This document shows, piece by piece, positions 36,457 to 44,491 of a stretch of DNA of 58,034 nucleotides. Every line of letters starts with the position of its first letter. Position 1 is the stretch's first letter. The DNA comes from Streptomyces phyllanthi (GTDB lineage Bacteria > Actinomycetota > Actinomycetes > Streptomycetales > Streptomycetaceae): the NCBI RefSeq assembly GCF_009377205.1, contig NZ_VJZE01000012.1:1-58034 (forward strand). Direction: 5' to 3'. Position numbers and translations under genes: made by a program. A model generated the notes under the pieces. The model saw nothing but the letters and a program-made list of their open reading frames with translations, was not told where the DNA came from and did no database searches.

Positions 36457-36504
36457 GGGCCGTTCGGCCCTGGCGCGACGGTCGGACCCAGGGCCCGTCG
36501 GCCC
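36457..36504. promoter_or_regulatory. DevR/OsdR-type boxes of the nitrite reductase operon
   Basis: GGGCCGTTCGGCCC (36457-36470) and GGGCCCGTCGGCCC (36491-36504) both match exactly. They lie 81-128 bases before a possible GTG start at 36585, the usual offset here, but 245-292 bases before the radical SAM gene. Confidence 0.7.
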
Positions 36505-36584
36505 ACCGGCGAGGGACTGATCGGCCGCCGCGCCGGCCCGGGGCGGCGGCGCATGCTGATCAGCGAACGATCCGGAGGTATCCC

Positions 36585-36752
36585 GTGTACTACTGCAACC
36601 AGCATCCGTGCGGCCGACTCCGCTGCCGTCCCCCGTCACGGATGCTGCGCACGGGCCGGGTCGGTCACCGTCCGGCCGCCCGCCTCGTCTGCCCTGACTC
36701 CCGGGTGGCCGGACGAACGATCCGTACGAGCCGAGGCCGGAGGGCCCGGTGA
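36585..36752 (+). CDS. Possible 55-residue Cys-containing small protein
   Basis: Starts at GTG 36585, six bases after a strong GGAGGT. It begins MYYCNQHPCGRLRC (C4, C9, C14; another Cys at 36) and ends in an arginine-rich tail. Its stop overlaps the GTG of the radical SAM gene (GTGA). Third-position GC is about 80%, lower than the flanking genes, so coding status is uncertain. Arguments for it are the ribosome binding site, the stop-start coupling and the normal spacing from the palindromic boxes. It could be a metal-binding peptide, a substrate of the radical SAM enzyme, or only a leader ORF. Confidence 0.45.
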   Translation: MYYCNQHPCGRLRCRPPSRMLRTGRVGHRPAARLVCPDSRVAGRTIRTSRGRRAR

Positions 36753-38029
36753 GCGGCGCCCGCGCGATCCGACGGCAGCACCAGAACGTCGCGGACCGGC
36801 CGTTCATCGTGATCTGGGAGTCCACCCGTGCCTGCCCGCTGGCCTGCCTGCACTGCCGAGCGGAGGCCGTGCCGAACCGCGATCCGCGGGAGCTGGACAC
36901 CAGCGCGGCCAAGGACCTGCTGGACCAGGTGGCCGCCTTCGGGCAGCCCGCCCCGATCTTCGTGATCACCGGCGGCGACCCGTTCCAGCGTCCCGACCTG
37001 ACGGAGCTGATCGCGTACGGGAAGGAGGTGGGCGTACGGGTCGCCGTATCGCCCTCCGGCACCCCCACGCTCACCCCGGAGCGGCTGCGGGAGGTGCACA
37101 CCGCGGGTGCGGTCGGGCTCTCCCTCAGCCTGGACGGATCCACCGCCGAACTGCACGACGGGTTCCGCGGCGTGCCCGGCGTGTTCCGGTGGACTCTGGA
37201 CGCGTGGGACGCGGCCCGCGCGATGGGCATGAAGGTGCAGATCAACACCACGGTCACCCGGCACAACCTGCATGACCTCCCCGACATCGTCCGCCTGGTG
37301 GCCGAGCACGGCGCGATGCTGTGGAGTGCCTTCTTCCTGGTGCCCACGGGACGTGGCCGCGCCCTTGGCGCACTGACCTCGGCCGAGGTGGAGGATGTCC
37401 TCAACTTCGTCCACGACGTGGGTCTGACCGTGCCGGCGAAGACCACCGAGGCCCACCACTTCCGCCGCGTCGCCCTGCAGCGCCAGGTCCTCGCCGCCAC
37501 CGGCGACGACCACGTGGCGGTACTCGGACTCGGTTCTCTGTACCGGGAGTTGCGCGATCGGGTGGCCGAGCTGGGCCTGGACGCCGCAGCGCGCCGGGCC
37601 AGGCGACCGCCCCTGGACGTCAACGCGGCCCGCGGCTTCGTCTTCGTCTCCCACACCGGCAGCGTGCATCCCAGCGGCTTCCTGCCGTTGGGTGCCGGAA
37701 GCGTGCGCGAGACACCGCTGACGGAGATCTACCGCGACTCCGAGCTGTTCACCGGGCTCAGAGACCCCGACCGGCTGGGCGGCCGATGCGGCCGGTGCGA
37801 GTTCCGCCGCGTCTGCGGCGGCTCGCGATCGCGCGCATACGGCGTCACCGGCGACCCGTACGCCGAGGAGCCCTGGTGCGGCTACGCCCCCGGCTCCTTC
37901 CCCCACCAGCGGGAACTGGCCGCGCTGCTGTCCGGCGGCGTCGGCGCGGAGGACGGGCCGATCCCTCGGCACAGCGCGTCCCTCGAGAACCGGGGCGAGA
38001 GTTCGGCCAAGCACCAAGGAGTGGCATGA
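36749..38029 (+). CDS. Radical SAM/SPASM-domain enzyme
   Basis: 426 residues (GTG start). The N-terminal radical SAM motif is CPLACLHC (C-x3-C-x2-C, near residue 29), with ITGGDPFQRPDL for SAM binding. The C-terminal SPASM-type cysteine region includes GGRCGRCEFRRVCGG and a final Cys in EPWCGY, for auxiliary Fe-S clusters. It resembles the branch containing heme-maturation enzymes such as NirJ/AhbD. Whether it alters a heme, a peptide or another substrate is unknown. It is coupled at both ends: to the small ORF before it and to nirK after it (ATGA). Confidence 0.88.
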   Translation: MSGARAIRRQHQNVADRPFIVIWESTRACPLACLHCRAEAVPNRDPRELDTSAAKDLLDQVAAFGQPAPIFVITGGDPFQRPDLTELIAYGKEVGVRVAVSPSGTPTLTPERLREVHTAGAVGLSLSLDGSTAELHDGFRGVPGVFRWTLDAWDAARAMGMKVQINTTVTRHNLHDLPDIVRLVAEHGAMLWSAFFLVPTGRGRALGALTSAEVEDVLNFVHDVGLTVPAKTTEAHHFRRVALQRQVLAATGDDHVAVLGLGSLYRELRDRVAELGLDAAARRARRPPLDVNAARGFVFVSHTGSVHPSGFLPLGAGSVRETPLTEIYRDSELFTGLRDPDRLGGRCGRCEFRRVCGGSRSRAYGVTGDPYAEEPWCGYAPGSFPHQRELAALLSGGVGAEDGPIPRHSASLENRGESSAKHQGVA

Positions 38030-40719
38030 CCAGCATCGCCAGTGGGCCTCCCGGGACCGGCGACGTGAGCGGGCCCGGCAAGGACGACGCGAGCGGGCCC
38101 TCCAAGTACCCCAACAGATTCAGGGCGTCCGGTGTGAAGGCCCGTCATCTGCGCGCCCACGTCCTGGTCGTGGGGTGGCTGGGCCTTGCCCTGCCGGCGG
38201 TCGCGGCGCAGGAGTCGCTGCCGGTGGCGCGCTGGCTCGCCGTGCACATGTTCCTGCTCGGCGCGGTCACCACCGCCATCCTGATCTGGAGCGAGCACTT
38301 CGCCGTCGCCCTGCTGCACGCGAAGATCCCCGACGCACGATGGAGTGCCGCCCGGCTCGCGACGGCGAACCTCGCCGTGGCCGGGCTCCTCATCGGAGTG
38401 TGGACCGTACAGCCCGTGCTGACCGCAGTCTCCGCCGCGTTGCTGGTGGTCGCGGCCGCCGCGCACCTGGTGATGCTGCTCCGCCTCGGGCGGGGCGCGC
38501 TCGGCGGACGGCTCAAGCCGATCGTCTCCTACTACCGGGCGGCCACGGCTGCCCTGATCGCCGGTGCCCTCCTCGGCTGGATGCTGGCCACCGGCGGTGC
38601 TGGCGGCCCCGACCGGTACGCCGGGCTGCGCCTGGCCCACGTCCACGTCACGCTGCTCGGCTGGATCGGGCTGCCCGTCCTGGGCACGCTGTTCATGCTG
38701 TGGCCGACCGTGCTGGGCGTACGGATGAAGGACCGCACCACGAAGGTGTCCCGGTGGGTGCTGTGGCTCACCGGCAGTGGACTGCTGGTGACGGTCGCCG
38801 CACTGGCTCTCGGCCGGCGCTGGCCCGCTGCGGCGGGCCTCACCCTCTACGCGGCGGGAGTGGCCCTGGCCGTCAACCTGCTGGTCCGCACCGTACGCGG
38901 CAACCGGCCCGTCTCCGCGGCGGCGGCCTGGATGCTCGCCGCGGCCACCTGCTGGCTGCTGATCGCGGTCGCGGCAGATCTCGCATGGCTGGTCACCCGG
39001 CCGCTCGCGGCGGCACAGACCGGGATCGACGCCCTGCTCCCGGTACTGCTCATCGGCTTCGTCGCCCAGATCCTGATCGGCGCCCTCACCTATCTGCTCC
39101 CGGTCGTCCTCAGCAGCGGCCCGAAGGACCGCGCCGCCGTGCGGGCGGTGCTGGAGCGTGGCTGGCTGACACGGCTGGTGGCGCTCAACACCGGTGTCGC
39201 GCTGGCGGCACTCCCGCTGCCCGGCCCGGCCGCCACGACCGGCGTGCTGCTGGCCGCGCTGGCCGGGGCCGCGTTCCTCGCCCTCGCGGTGCCCGTGCTC
39301 GTCCACAGCGGCCGGAGGCTGACGCCGGACGCGGACAAGGCCGGCGTGTCACGGCGCCCGGCCCTGTGGGGCACCGCCGCGGGCGCCCTCCTGACCGTGC
39401 TGGCCGTGCTCGTGGCCAACAGCGGCGGGGAGACGAGCGGCGGGACGAGCGCCGCCGGGACGTCGGGCGTGGGCGCCGGGACCACCCGCACGGTCGACGT
39501 CACCCTGGCCGACATGCGCATCCGCCCGGCCCGCATCGAGGTGGCCGCAGGCACCGCAGTGCGGCTGAAGGTCACCAACAACGACGCACAGCGCCACGAC
39601 CTCAAGGTCGAGGACGGTCCCGCCACCCCGATGCTCGCCCAGGGCGACACCCGAGTCCTCGACCTCGGACCGGTCGCCAAGAACCGCGAGGCGTGGTGCA
39701 CCCTGCCGGGCCACAAGGCGGCCGGGATGACCATGGACATCGTCGTGAAGGACGAGAAGGACGAGAAGGACGAGAACGGCGAGAACGACGACACGGCGAC
39801 GGACAGCAGCGCACACGAGGGGCACGAGTCGGCCGCCGACGGCGGCGGCCTGGACCTCTCCGCCGACTTCTCCACCGGCTGGCAGTCACGTGACGCCGAC
39901 CTGACCCCCGCACCCGGCGGGACGGTCCACAAGGTCGAACTGCACGCCGCGCACACCACGGTCGAGGTCGCCCCGGGCGTCAAGCAGCAGATGTGGACCT
40001 TCGGCGGCACCGCACCGGGCCCCACCCTGCACGGCAAGGTCGGCGACGTCTTCGAGGTCACCCTCGTCAACGACGACCACGGCATGGGCCACGGCATCGA
40101 CTTCCACGCCGGCTCTCTCGCCCCCGACCGGCCCATGCGCACCATCCAGCCCGGCGAGCGCCTGGTCTACCGCTTCCGTGCCGAGAAGGCCGGAGCATGG
40201 CTGTACCACTGCAGCACCAAACCGATGCTCCAGCACATCGGCAACGGCATGTACGGCGCCGTCGTCATCGACCCGCCGGGCCTCGCGAAGGTGGACCACG
40301 AGTACGTACTGGTCTCCTCCGAGCTCTACCTCGGCACCCCGGGCAGCACCGCGCAGGTGACGAAGATGCGTGCAGGCACCCCGGACGCCTGGGTGTTCAA
40401 CGGCGTCGCCAACCAGTACGCCCAGCAGCCCCTGAAGGTGAGGGCCGGTGAGCGGGCCCGCTTCTGGGTGGTCGCCGCCGGACCCGGCGACGGCATCGCC
40501 TTCCACGTCGTCGGCACCGTCTTCGACACCGTGTACAAGGAAGGCGCCTACCTCCTCGAACCGAACCAACCGGGCGGCGCCCAGGTACTGGACCTGGCCC
40601 CGGCACAGGGCGGCTTCGTCGAGACGACGTTCCCCGAGGCCGGCCACTACGCCTTCGTCGACCACGACATGCGCCACGCCGAAGCAGGTGCGCACGGCAT
40701 GGTGGAGGTGAGCAAGTAG
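38026..40719 (+). CDS. nirK: Membrane-anchored copper nitrite reductase with extra cupredoxin
   Basis: 897 residues in three parts. Residues about 40-460 form a multi-helix membrane domain with His-rich helix ends (LAHVHVTLLGWIG) reminiscent of heme-copper oxidase subunit I or NnrS-like proteins. Residues about 487-580 are a cupredoxin with type 1 copper ligands H524, C558, H563 and M568. After an acidic Asp/Glu/Lys repeat linker comes a two-domain nitrite reductase (about 630-897): type 1 ligands H689, C729, H737, M742; type 2 ligands H694, H728, H880; catalytic D692 and H827. All key residues are present, so it should reduce nitrite to nitric oxide outside the membrane. Confidence 0.9.
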   Translation: MTSIASGPPGTGDVSGPGKDDASGPSKYPNRFRASGVKARHLRAHVLVVGWLGLALPAVAAQESLPVARWLAVHMFLLGAVTTAILIWSEHFAVALLHAKIPDARWSAARLATANLAVAGLLIGVWTVQPVLTAVSAALLVVAAAAHLVMLLRLGRGALGGRLKPIVSYYRAATAALIAGALLGWMLATGGAGGPDRYAGLRLAHVHVTLLGWIGLPVLGTLFMLWPTVLGVRMKDRTTKVSRWVLWLTGSGLLVTVAALALGRRWPAAAGLTLYAAGVALAVNLLVRTVRGNRPVSAAAAWMLAAATCWLLIAVAADLAWLVTRPLAAAQTGIDALLPVLLIGFVAQILIGALTYLLPVVLSSGPKDRAAVRAVLERGWLTRLVALNTGVALAALPLPGPAATTGVLLAALAGAAFLALAVPVLVHSGRRLTPDADKAGVSRRPALWGTAAGALLTVLAVLVANSGGETSGGTSAAGTSGVGAGTTRTVDVTLADMRIRPARIEVAAGTAVRLKVTNNDAQRHDLKVEDGPATPMLAQGDTRVLDLGPVAKNREAWCTLPGHKAAGMTMDIVVKDEKDEKDENGENDDTATDSSAHEGHESAADGGGLDLSADFSTGWQSRDADLTPAPGGTVHKVELHAAHTTVEVAPGVKQQMWTFGGTAPGPTLHGKVGDVFEVTLVNDDHGMGHGIDFHAGSLAPDRPMRTIQPGERLVYRFRAEKAGAWLYHCSTKPMLQHIGNGMYGAVVIDPPGLAKVDHEYVLVSSELYLGTPGSTAQVTKMRAGTPDAWVFNGVANQYAQQPLKVRAGERARFWVVAAGPGDGIAFHVVGTVFDTVYKEGAYLLEPNQPGGAQVLDLAPAQGGFVETTFPEAGHYAFVDHDMRHAEAGAHGMVEVSK

Positions 40720-41165
40720 TGGACACCGTCGGCTGGTGGTCCCTGGTGCGGTTCGCGCACGTGGCCGGTGCCGCCCTGTGGGTCGGTGGCCAACTGGCGC
40801 TCTCCCTGGTGATCCTTCCGCTGGCCCGCCACCTGCTCGCCCCCGAGGCCAAGGACCGCTTCACAGCCGCGGCCGGCCGCCGCTTCGGGATGCTGACCGG
40901 AGCGGTGTTCCTGCCTGTGCAGCTGGCGACCGGCTGGGCCATGGCGTGGCACAGGGGGGTCACCTGGGCCTCGCTCGCCGAACCCGGCTACGGCCGCACG
41001 CTGGCGACCAAGCTCGCCCTCTTCGTGGTGGTGATGCTCGCCGCGGCCGGACACGGCATCGCCCACGCCAAGGGCCGCGCCGACCTGGCCCGGGCCCTGG
41101 CGGTCGTCTCCCTCGTCGGCTCACTCGGCGTCGTCCTGCTTGCCACCGCCCTGCCCACCACCTGA
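40719..41165 (+). CDS. CopD-like four-helix membrane protein
   Basis: 148 residues, four helices, starting at GTG that shares one base with the nirK stop. The first helix has FAHVAGAALWVGGQL, the His and Trp-x-Gly-Gly pattern of CopD-family or related heme-binding membrane proteins. Further His residues lie at AWHRG and GHGIAHAKG. It may handle copper for NirK or carry heme for electron delivery; the tight coupling favours a dedicated partner (inference). Confidence 0.8.
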   Translation: MDTVGWWSLVRFAHVAGAALWVGGQLALSLVILPLARHLLAPEAKDRFTAAAGRRFGMLTGAVFLPVQLATGWAMAWHRGVTWASLAEPGYGRTLATKLALFVVVMLAAAGHGIAHAKGRADLARALAVVSLVGSLGVVLLATALPTT

Positions 41166-41201
41166 CCAGCGGCCACGACGAAGAAAGGAAGAGAAGCCAT
41201 C

Positions 41202-42173
41202 ATGCGCACCCAAGCCCTCCTGGACGTGGCCACCGTGGAGTCGCTCCTGGCGGCCGCCGTGGCGGCCCCGTCGATCCACAACACACAGCCCTGGCGCTTC
41301 CGCCTGAACCCCGACAGCCAGGTGCTGGAGGTCCACTCGGCGCCGGAGCGAACACTGCCGCTGACCGACCCGACGCACCGCGCCCAGTACCTGTCCGTGG
41401 GCGCCGCGGTCTTCAACCTCCGGCTCGCCGCCGTCCACCACGGCTGGCGCCCCGAGGTGAAACTGCTGCCGGACCCCCACGCCCCCGGACTGCTGGCCGC
41501 CGTACGACTGACCGGTCCCCTCGGCGCGGACGAGCAGCCGTCGGACCCTGATCTCCATGCGGCCATCGCGCGGCGGCACTCGAGCCGGATGCCGTTCACC
41601 GGCCGCCCGGTGCCCGAGCCGATCATGGCGGAGCTGGCGTCGGCCGCGCATGCCGCCGGCGCCCGCCTGCACGTACCGGACATCGCCGGAACGCGGCGGC
41701 TGCTGCGTCTGACGGCCGCGGCGGAGGCACGCAACCAGGTCCACCCGGCCCGTACCGCGGAAACCCTCACCTGGATCTCCGCACCGGGCACGGATGCCTC
41801 CTACGGCATACCGATCACCGCCCTCGGCCCGCCCGACGCGGCCGGGCGGATGCCGGTGCGGGACTTCACCCGCGCACTGCCCGCCCTCCGCCTGCCCGCC
41901 CTGTGGTTCGAACGCCACGTCCAGCTGGCCCTGCTGTGGACGTCCCACGACCGGCGGGAGGAATGGCTGCGGGCCGGACAGGCCCTGCAGTACGTCCTCC
42001 TCAGAGCGACCGCCCACGGGCTGCGCACGTCACTCCTGCACCAGGCCATGGAATGGCCCGACCTGCGTGCCGCAACAGCCCCCACGCGACACAAGCGTTG
42101 CCATCCGCAGATACTGATCCGATTCGGCTACGGCCCGGACGGCGCCCGCACTCCGCGAGCACCAGCGTGGTGA
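41202..42173 (+). CDS. Acg-type nitroreductase-family protein
   Basis: 323 residues, two-lobed member of the nitroreductase superfamily like mycobacterial Acg (Rv2032), a DosR-regulon protein thought to store or bind FMN. PSIHNTQPWRFRL near the N-terminus and LQYVLLRATAHGLRTSLLHQ near the C-terminus are recognisable. Acg homologs often lack reductase activity because a lid blocks the flavin. GAAAGGAAGAG sets ATG 41202. It lies 36 bases after the CopD-like gene and before a hairpin, so it is probably the last gene of the operon. Confidence 0.88.
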   Translation: MRTQALLDVATVESLLAAAVAAPSIHNTQPWRFRLNPDSQVLEVHSAPERTLPLTDPTHRAQYLSVGAAVFNLRLAAVHHGWRPEVKLLPDPHAPGLLAAVRLTGPLGADEQPSDPDLHAAIARRHSSRMPFTGRPVPEPIMAELASAAHAAGARLHVPDIAGTRRLLRLTAAAEARNQVHPARTAETLTWISAPGTDASYGIPITALGPPDAAGRMPVRDFTRALPALRLPALWFERHVQLALLWTSHDRREEWLRAGQALQYVLLRATAHGLRTSLLHQAMEWPDLRAATAPTRHKRCHPQILIRFGYGPDGARTPRAPAW

Positions 42174-42242
42174 CGGGCAGGCGCTCCCTCAGGAGGGCGT
42201 CCGCGGCCCCGACCCGGAACGTGCCGCGCGGGTAGCCCATCG

Positions 42243-42267
42243 GGGGGCTGCTGTCGAAGCAGCCCCC
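42243..42267 (+). terminator. Hairpin terminator of the nitrite reductase operon
   Basis: GGGGGCTGCT pairs perfectly with AGCAGCCCCC over a 5-base loop, 70 bases after the Acg-type stop. Confidence 0.75.
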
Positions 42268-42734
42268 GGACTGGTGGACACCACCGAACCGTGTCGGTCG
42301 GCCGCCGCACCAGGTCGTCGGCGGCCGGTGTCAGCTCGACGCGCCCGGGGCGGGTGCCGGTCAGAAGAAGCCGAGCTTCTTGGGGGGCGTAGCTGACGAG
42401 CAGGTTCTTCGTCTGCTGGCGGTACAGCGGCAACGCATCGCTGACCTGCGCACAGAGCGACCATGGGCAGCTCGTCGGAGTCGTTGGCCCGGGAATGGTC
42501 CGGATCTTGATCGACGATGAGGGCTCTCGCCTCGCTCTTCGGGCCGATGACCGGCGCCGATGAACGAGGGGCGGCCCTGCACGGGAGTTGTGGGAGCGCC
42601 TGGCCGGCAGCAAGCGGTGGGATTCCCCGCGGACCGCAGGGTCGAGCTCCTCTCGCCCTGGCGGTCCTCTGCGGCGACTGTCGGATCCGGCCACTGATCC
42701 GGGCGATGGCCGCTCTCGTCGGTGCGGGGTGTGG
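42268..42734 (-). pseudogene. Gene remnant of unknown family
   Basis: The minus strand has coding-like SDALPLYRQQTKNLLVSYAP that, after one frameshift, ends PPKKLGFF and a stop at 42361-42363. Codon choice (CTG TAC CGC CAG CAG ACG AAG AAC CTG in that frame) is Streptomyces-like. Upstream the signal fades. I cannot name the family. Nothing else is seen in this gap. Confidence 0.35.
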
Positions 42735-43037
42735 TCAGGCGCGGTTCCAGGTGACCCGGAGTCCCTCGTCGGCGGCGAACCGTTGGAGGTGTACGGCGAT
42801 GACCTGCTGGACCTCGGTCAGGGCGTTCTCGTCCGGCCCTGCGGCGGCCAGGTGCAGGGTGGTGTCGTCGTGCGTCAAAGCGCAGGAGCCGCCCGCGAGC
42901 ATCAGCGTGACCGTGTCGCCGTCGTGTACGACCTCGCACTTGCGGCCGAGGTGGGAGGCGAGCTGCTTGCGCCAGCGCTCGCCCCGCAGGGTGGGCACGT
43001 CGGCGTGGGACCGTAGAGTCGTCTCGTGCGTGGTCAT
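42735..43037 (-). CDS. DUF2218 family protein
   Basis: 100-residue protein matching DUF2218 from end to end: SHADVPTLRGERWRKQLASH, HLGRKCEVVHDGDTVTLMLA, and a C-terminal VIAVHLQRFAADEGLRVTW. Function unknown; members often neighbour siderophore or iron genes. It diverges from a MarR regulator 71 bases away, which probably controls it. Confidence 0.88.
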   Translation of the reverse strand: MTTHETTLRSHADVPTLRGERWRKQLASHLGRKCEVVHDGDTVTLMLAGGSCALTHDDTTLHLAAAGPDENALTEVQQVIAVHLQRFAADEGLRVTWNRA

Positions 43038-43108
43038 GTCGCTCTTCCTGTCCGTTGGTGTCCTGGTGTGCCCGGCGTCGTGACGCGGCCCGGCCGGTGG
43101 GTGGGCCT

Positions 43109-43657
43109 GTGATCGGGCCGGGGCATGAGCGGGTTGAGGTGCTGGGGCTGGTGCGGCAGCTGCCGTTGCTCGGGGCCGTGTCCCGGGTCGCCCGGCGGGC
43201 CCTGCGCCGAGAGGCGTCGCAGGAGCGGCTGCCCGATGCGCAGATCGAGGTGCTGCGCATGGTCGAGGCGCATCCGGGGATCGGGACGCGGGCGGTGGCC
43301 GAGCGGCTGCAGCTGGCGCCGAACACGGTGTCGACCATCGTGGGCGACCTGGTACGCGCCGGGCTGCTCAGGCGTGCCCGCGACCGTTCGGACCGGCGGG
43401 CCGCGCGGCTGTACTTGACCGAGGAGTCGGTGGCCCGCCTGGCAGCCTGGGTGGCGGCCGGGGACGAGGTGCTGTCGGCGGCGCTGCTGCGCCTGGACGA
43501 GGCCGATCGCCGGGCGCTCGAGACGGCGATGCCCGCGCTGCGTCGGCTGCTGGAAGTTCTCGACGAAGCCGAGGAAGCCGAGGAAGCCGACGAAGCCGAG
43601 GAAGCCGACGAAGCCGACGAGGCTGACGGGGACAGGGGAAGGCGACCCGGGCGGTGA
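43109..43657 (+). CDS. MarR-family regulator with acidic repeat tail
   Basis: 182 residues. The winged helix (about 25-125) contains AVAERLQLAPNTVSTIVGDL as the DNA-reading helix pair and the wing DRSDRRAARLYLT. GTG 43109 is preferred over earlier frames because the sequence upstream is unconserved. The C-terminus is a tandem repeat of Glu-Ala-Glu/Asp, about 20 residues. It likely represses the divergent DUF2218 gene (inference). It ends 6 bases from the convergent siderophore ATPase gene. Confidence 0.86.
   Translation: MIGPGHERVEVLGLVRQLPLLGAVSRVARRALRREASQERLPDAQIEVLRMVEAHPGIGTRAVAERLQLAPNTVSTIVGDLVRAGLLRRARDRSDRRAARLYLTEESVARLAAWVAAGDEVLSAALLRLDEADRRALETAMPALRRLLEVLDEAEEAEEADEAEEADEADEADGDRGRRPGR
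43566..43629 (+). repeat. 9-base minisatellite inside the MarR gene
   Basis: About seven units of GAAGCCGAS (S = C or G) encode Glu-Ala-Glu/Asp triplets. Such an array is prone to length change by slippage. Confidence 0.8.
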
Positions 43658-43663
43658 CATCGT

Positions 43664-44491
43664 TCATGGGGCGAGTCCGCGGGGCACGACCAGCGGGCGG
43701 TCGGTGTCGGGGTCGCGAAGCACGCCGGCCTCCACGCCGTAGAGGCGGCGGATCAGCTCGGGTGTGACGACCTCTCGTGGGGCGCCTTCGGCGACCATGC
43801 GTCCGGCCTTCATGGCGACGAGATGGTCGGCGTAGCGGCAGGCGAGCATGAGGTCGTGCACGACGACCACGACCGTCCGGCCGGCGGCGGCCAGTTCCCG
43901 GAGCAGTTCGAAGACTTCGAGTTGGTGACCGAGGTCCAGTGCGGACGTGGGCTCGTCCAGTAGCAGGACTGCTGTCTCCTGGGCGACCGTCAAGGCGATC
44001 CAGGCGCGTTGCCGCTGTCCGCCGGACAAGGTTTCCAGGAGGCGGCCGGCGAGGGCCGTCATGCCGGTGGCGGTGAGCGCGCGGTCGACGGCCTGCTGGT
44101 CCTGTGGGGACCACTGCCGCAGCAGGCCCTGGTGCGGCTGGCGGCCGAACCGGACCAGGTCGGCGACGGTCAGTCCGTCGGGGGCCTGGGCCGACTGGGG
44201 CAGCAGGCCGATGCGGCGGGCGGCCTCCCGGGCGGGCAGCCGGGCCAGGTCCCGGCCGTCGAGCAGGACCGTGCCGCCCGCGGGTCGGTGCAGTCGGCTC
44301 AGCCCGGCAAGGAGCGTGCTCTTGCCGCAGCCGTTCGGGCCGACGACGGCGGTGAGGCGGCCGGGTGGGGGAGCGAGCCGTATGGTGTCCACGGCGATCG
44401 CCTGCCCGTGGGCGAGGGTGACGCCGTCGGCGCGCAGGACGGCCGACGGGTCAGCGGCCTGCGCGGACGGGGGCGTGGCGGGTGGGGTCAC
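43664..44491 (-). CDS. Iron-siderophore ABC transporter ATPase
   Basis: 275 residues, FecE/FepC type. Walker A GPNGCGKST (51-59), Q-loop LLPQS, signature LSGGQRQRAW and Walker B VLLLDEPTSALD are intact. GTG 44491 overlaps the stop of the permease before it. It energises uptake of a ferric siderophore together with the two permeases and the lipoprotein encoded upstream. Confidence 0.94.
   Translation of the reverse strand: MTPPATPPSAQAADPSAVLRADGVTLAHGQAIAVDTIRLAPPPGRLTAVVGPNGCGKSTLLAGLSRLHRPAGGTVLLDGRDLARLPAREAARRIGLLPQSAQAPDGLTVADLVRFGRQPHQGLLRQWSPQDQQAVDRALTATGMTALAGRLLETLSGGQRQRAWIALTVAQETAVLLLDEPTSALDLGHQLEVFELLRELAAAGRTVVVVVHDLMLACRYADHLVAMKAGRMVAEGAPREVVTPELIRRLYGVEAGVLRDPDTDRPLVVPRGLAP

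Noticed and set aside
43034..43660. Minus-strand frame with a repeated Gly-Phe-Val/Leu hydrophobic stretch
   Set aside because: It is the antisense of the acidic repeat in the MarR gene.
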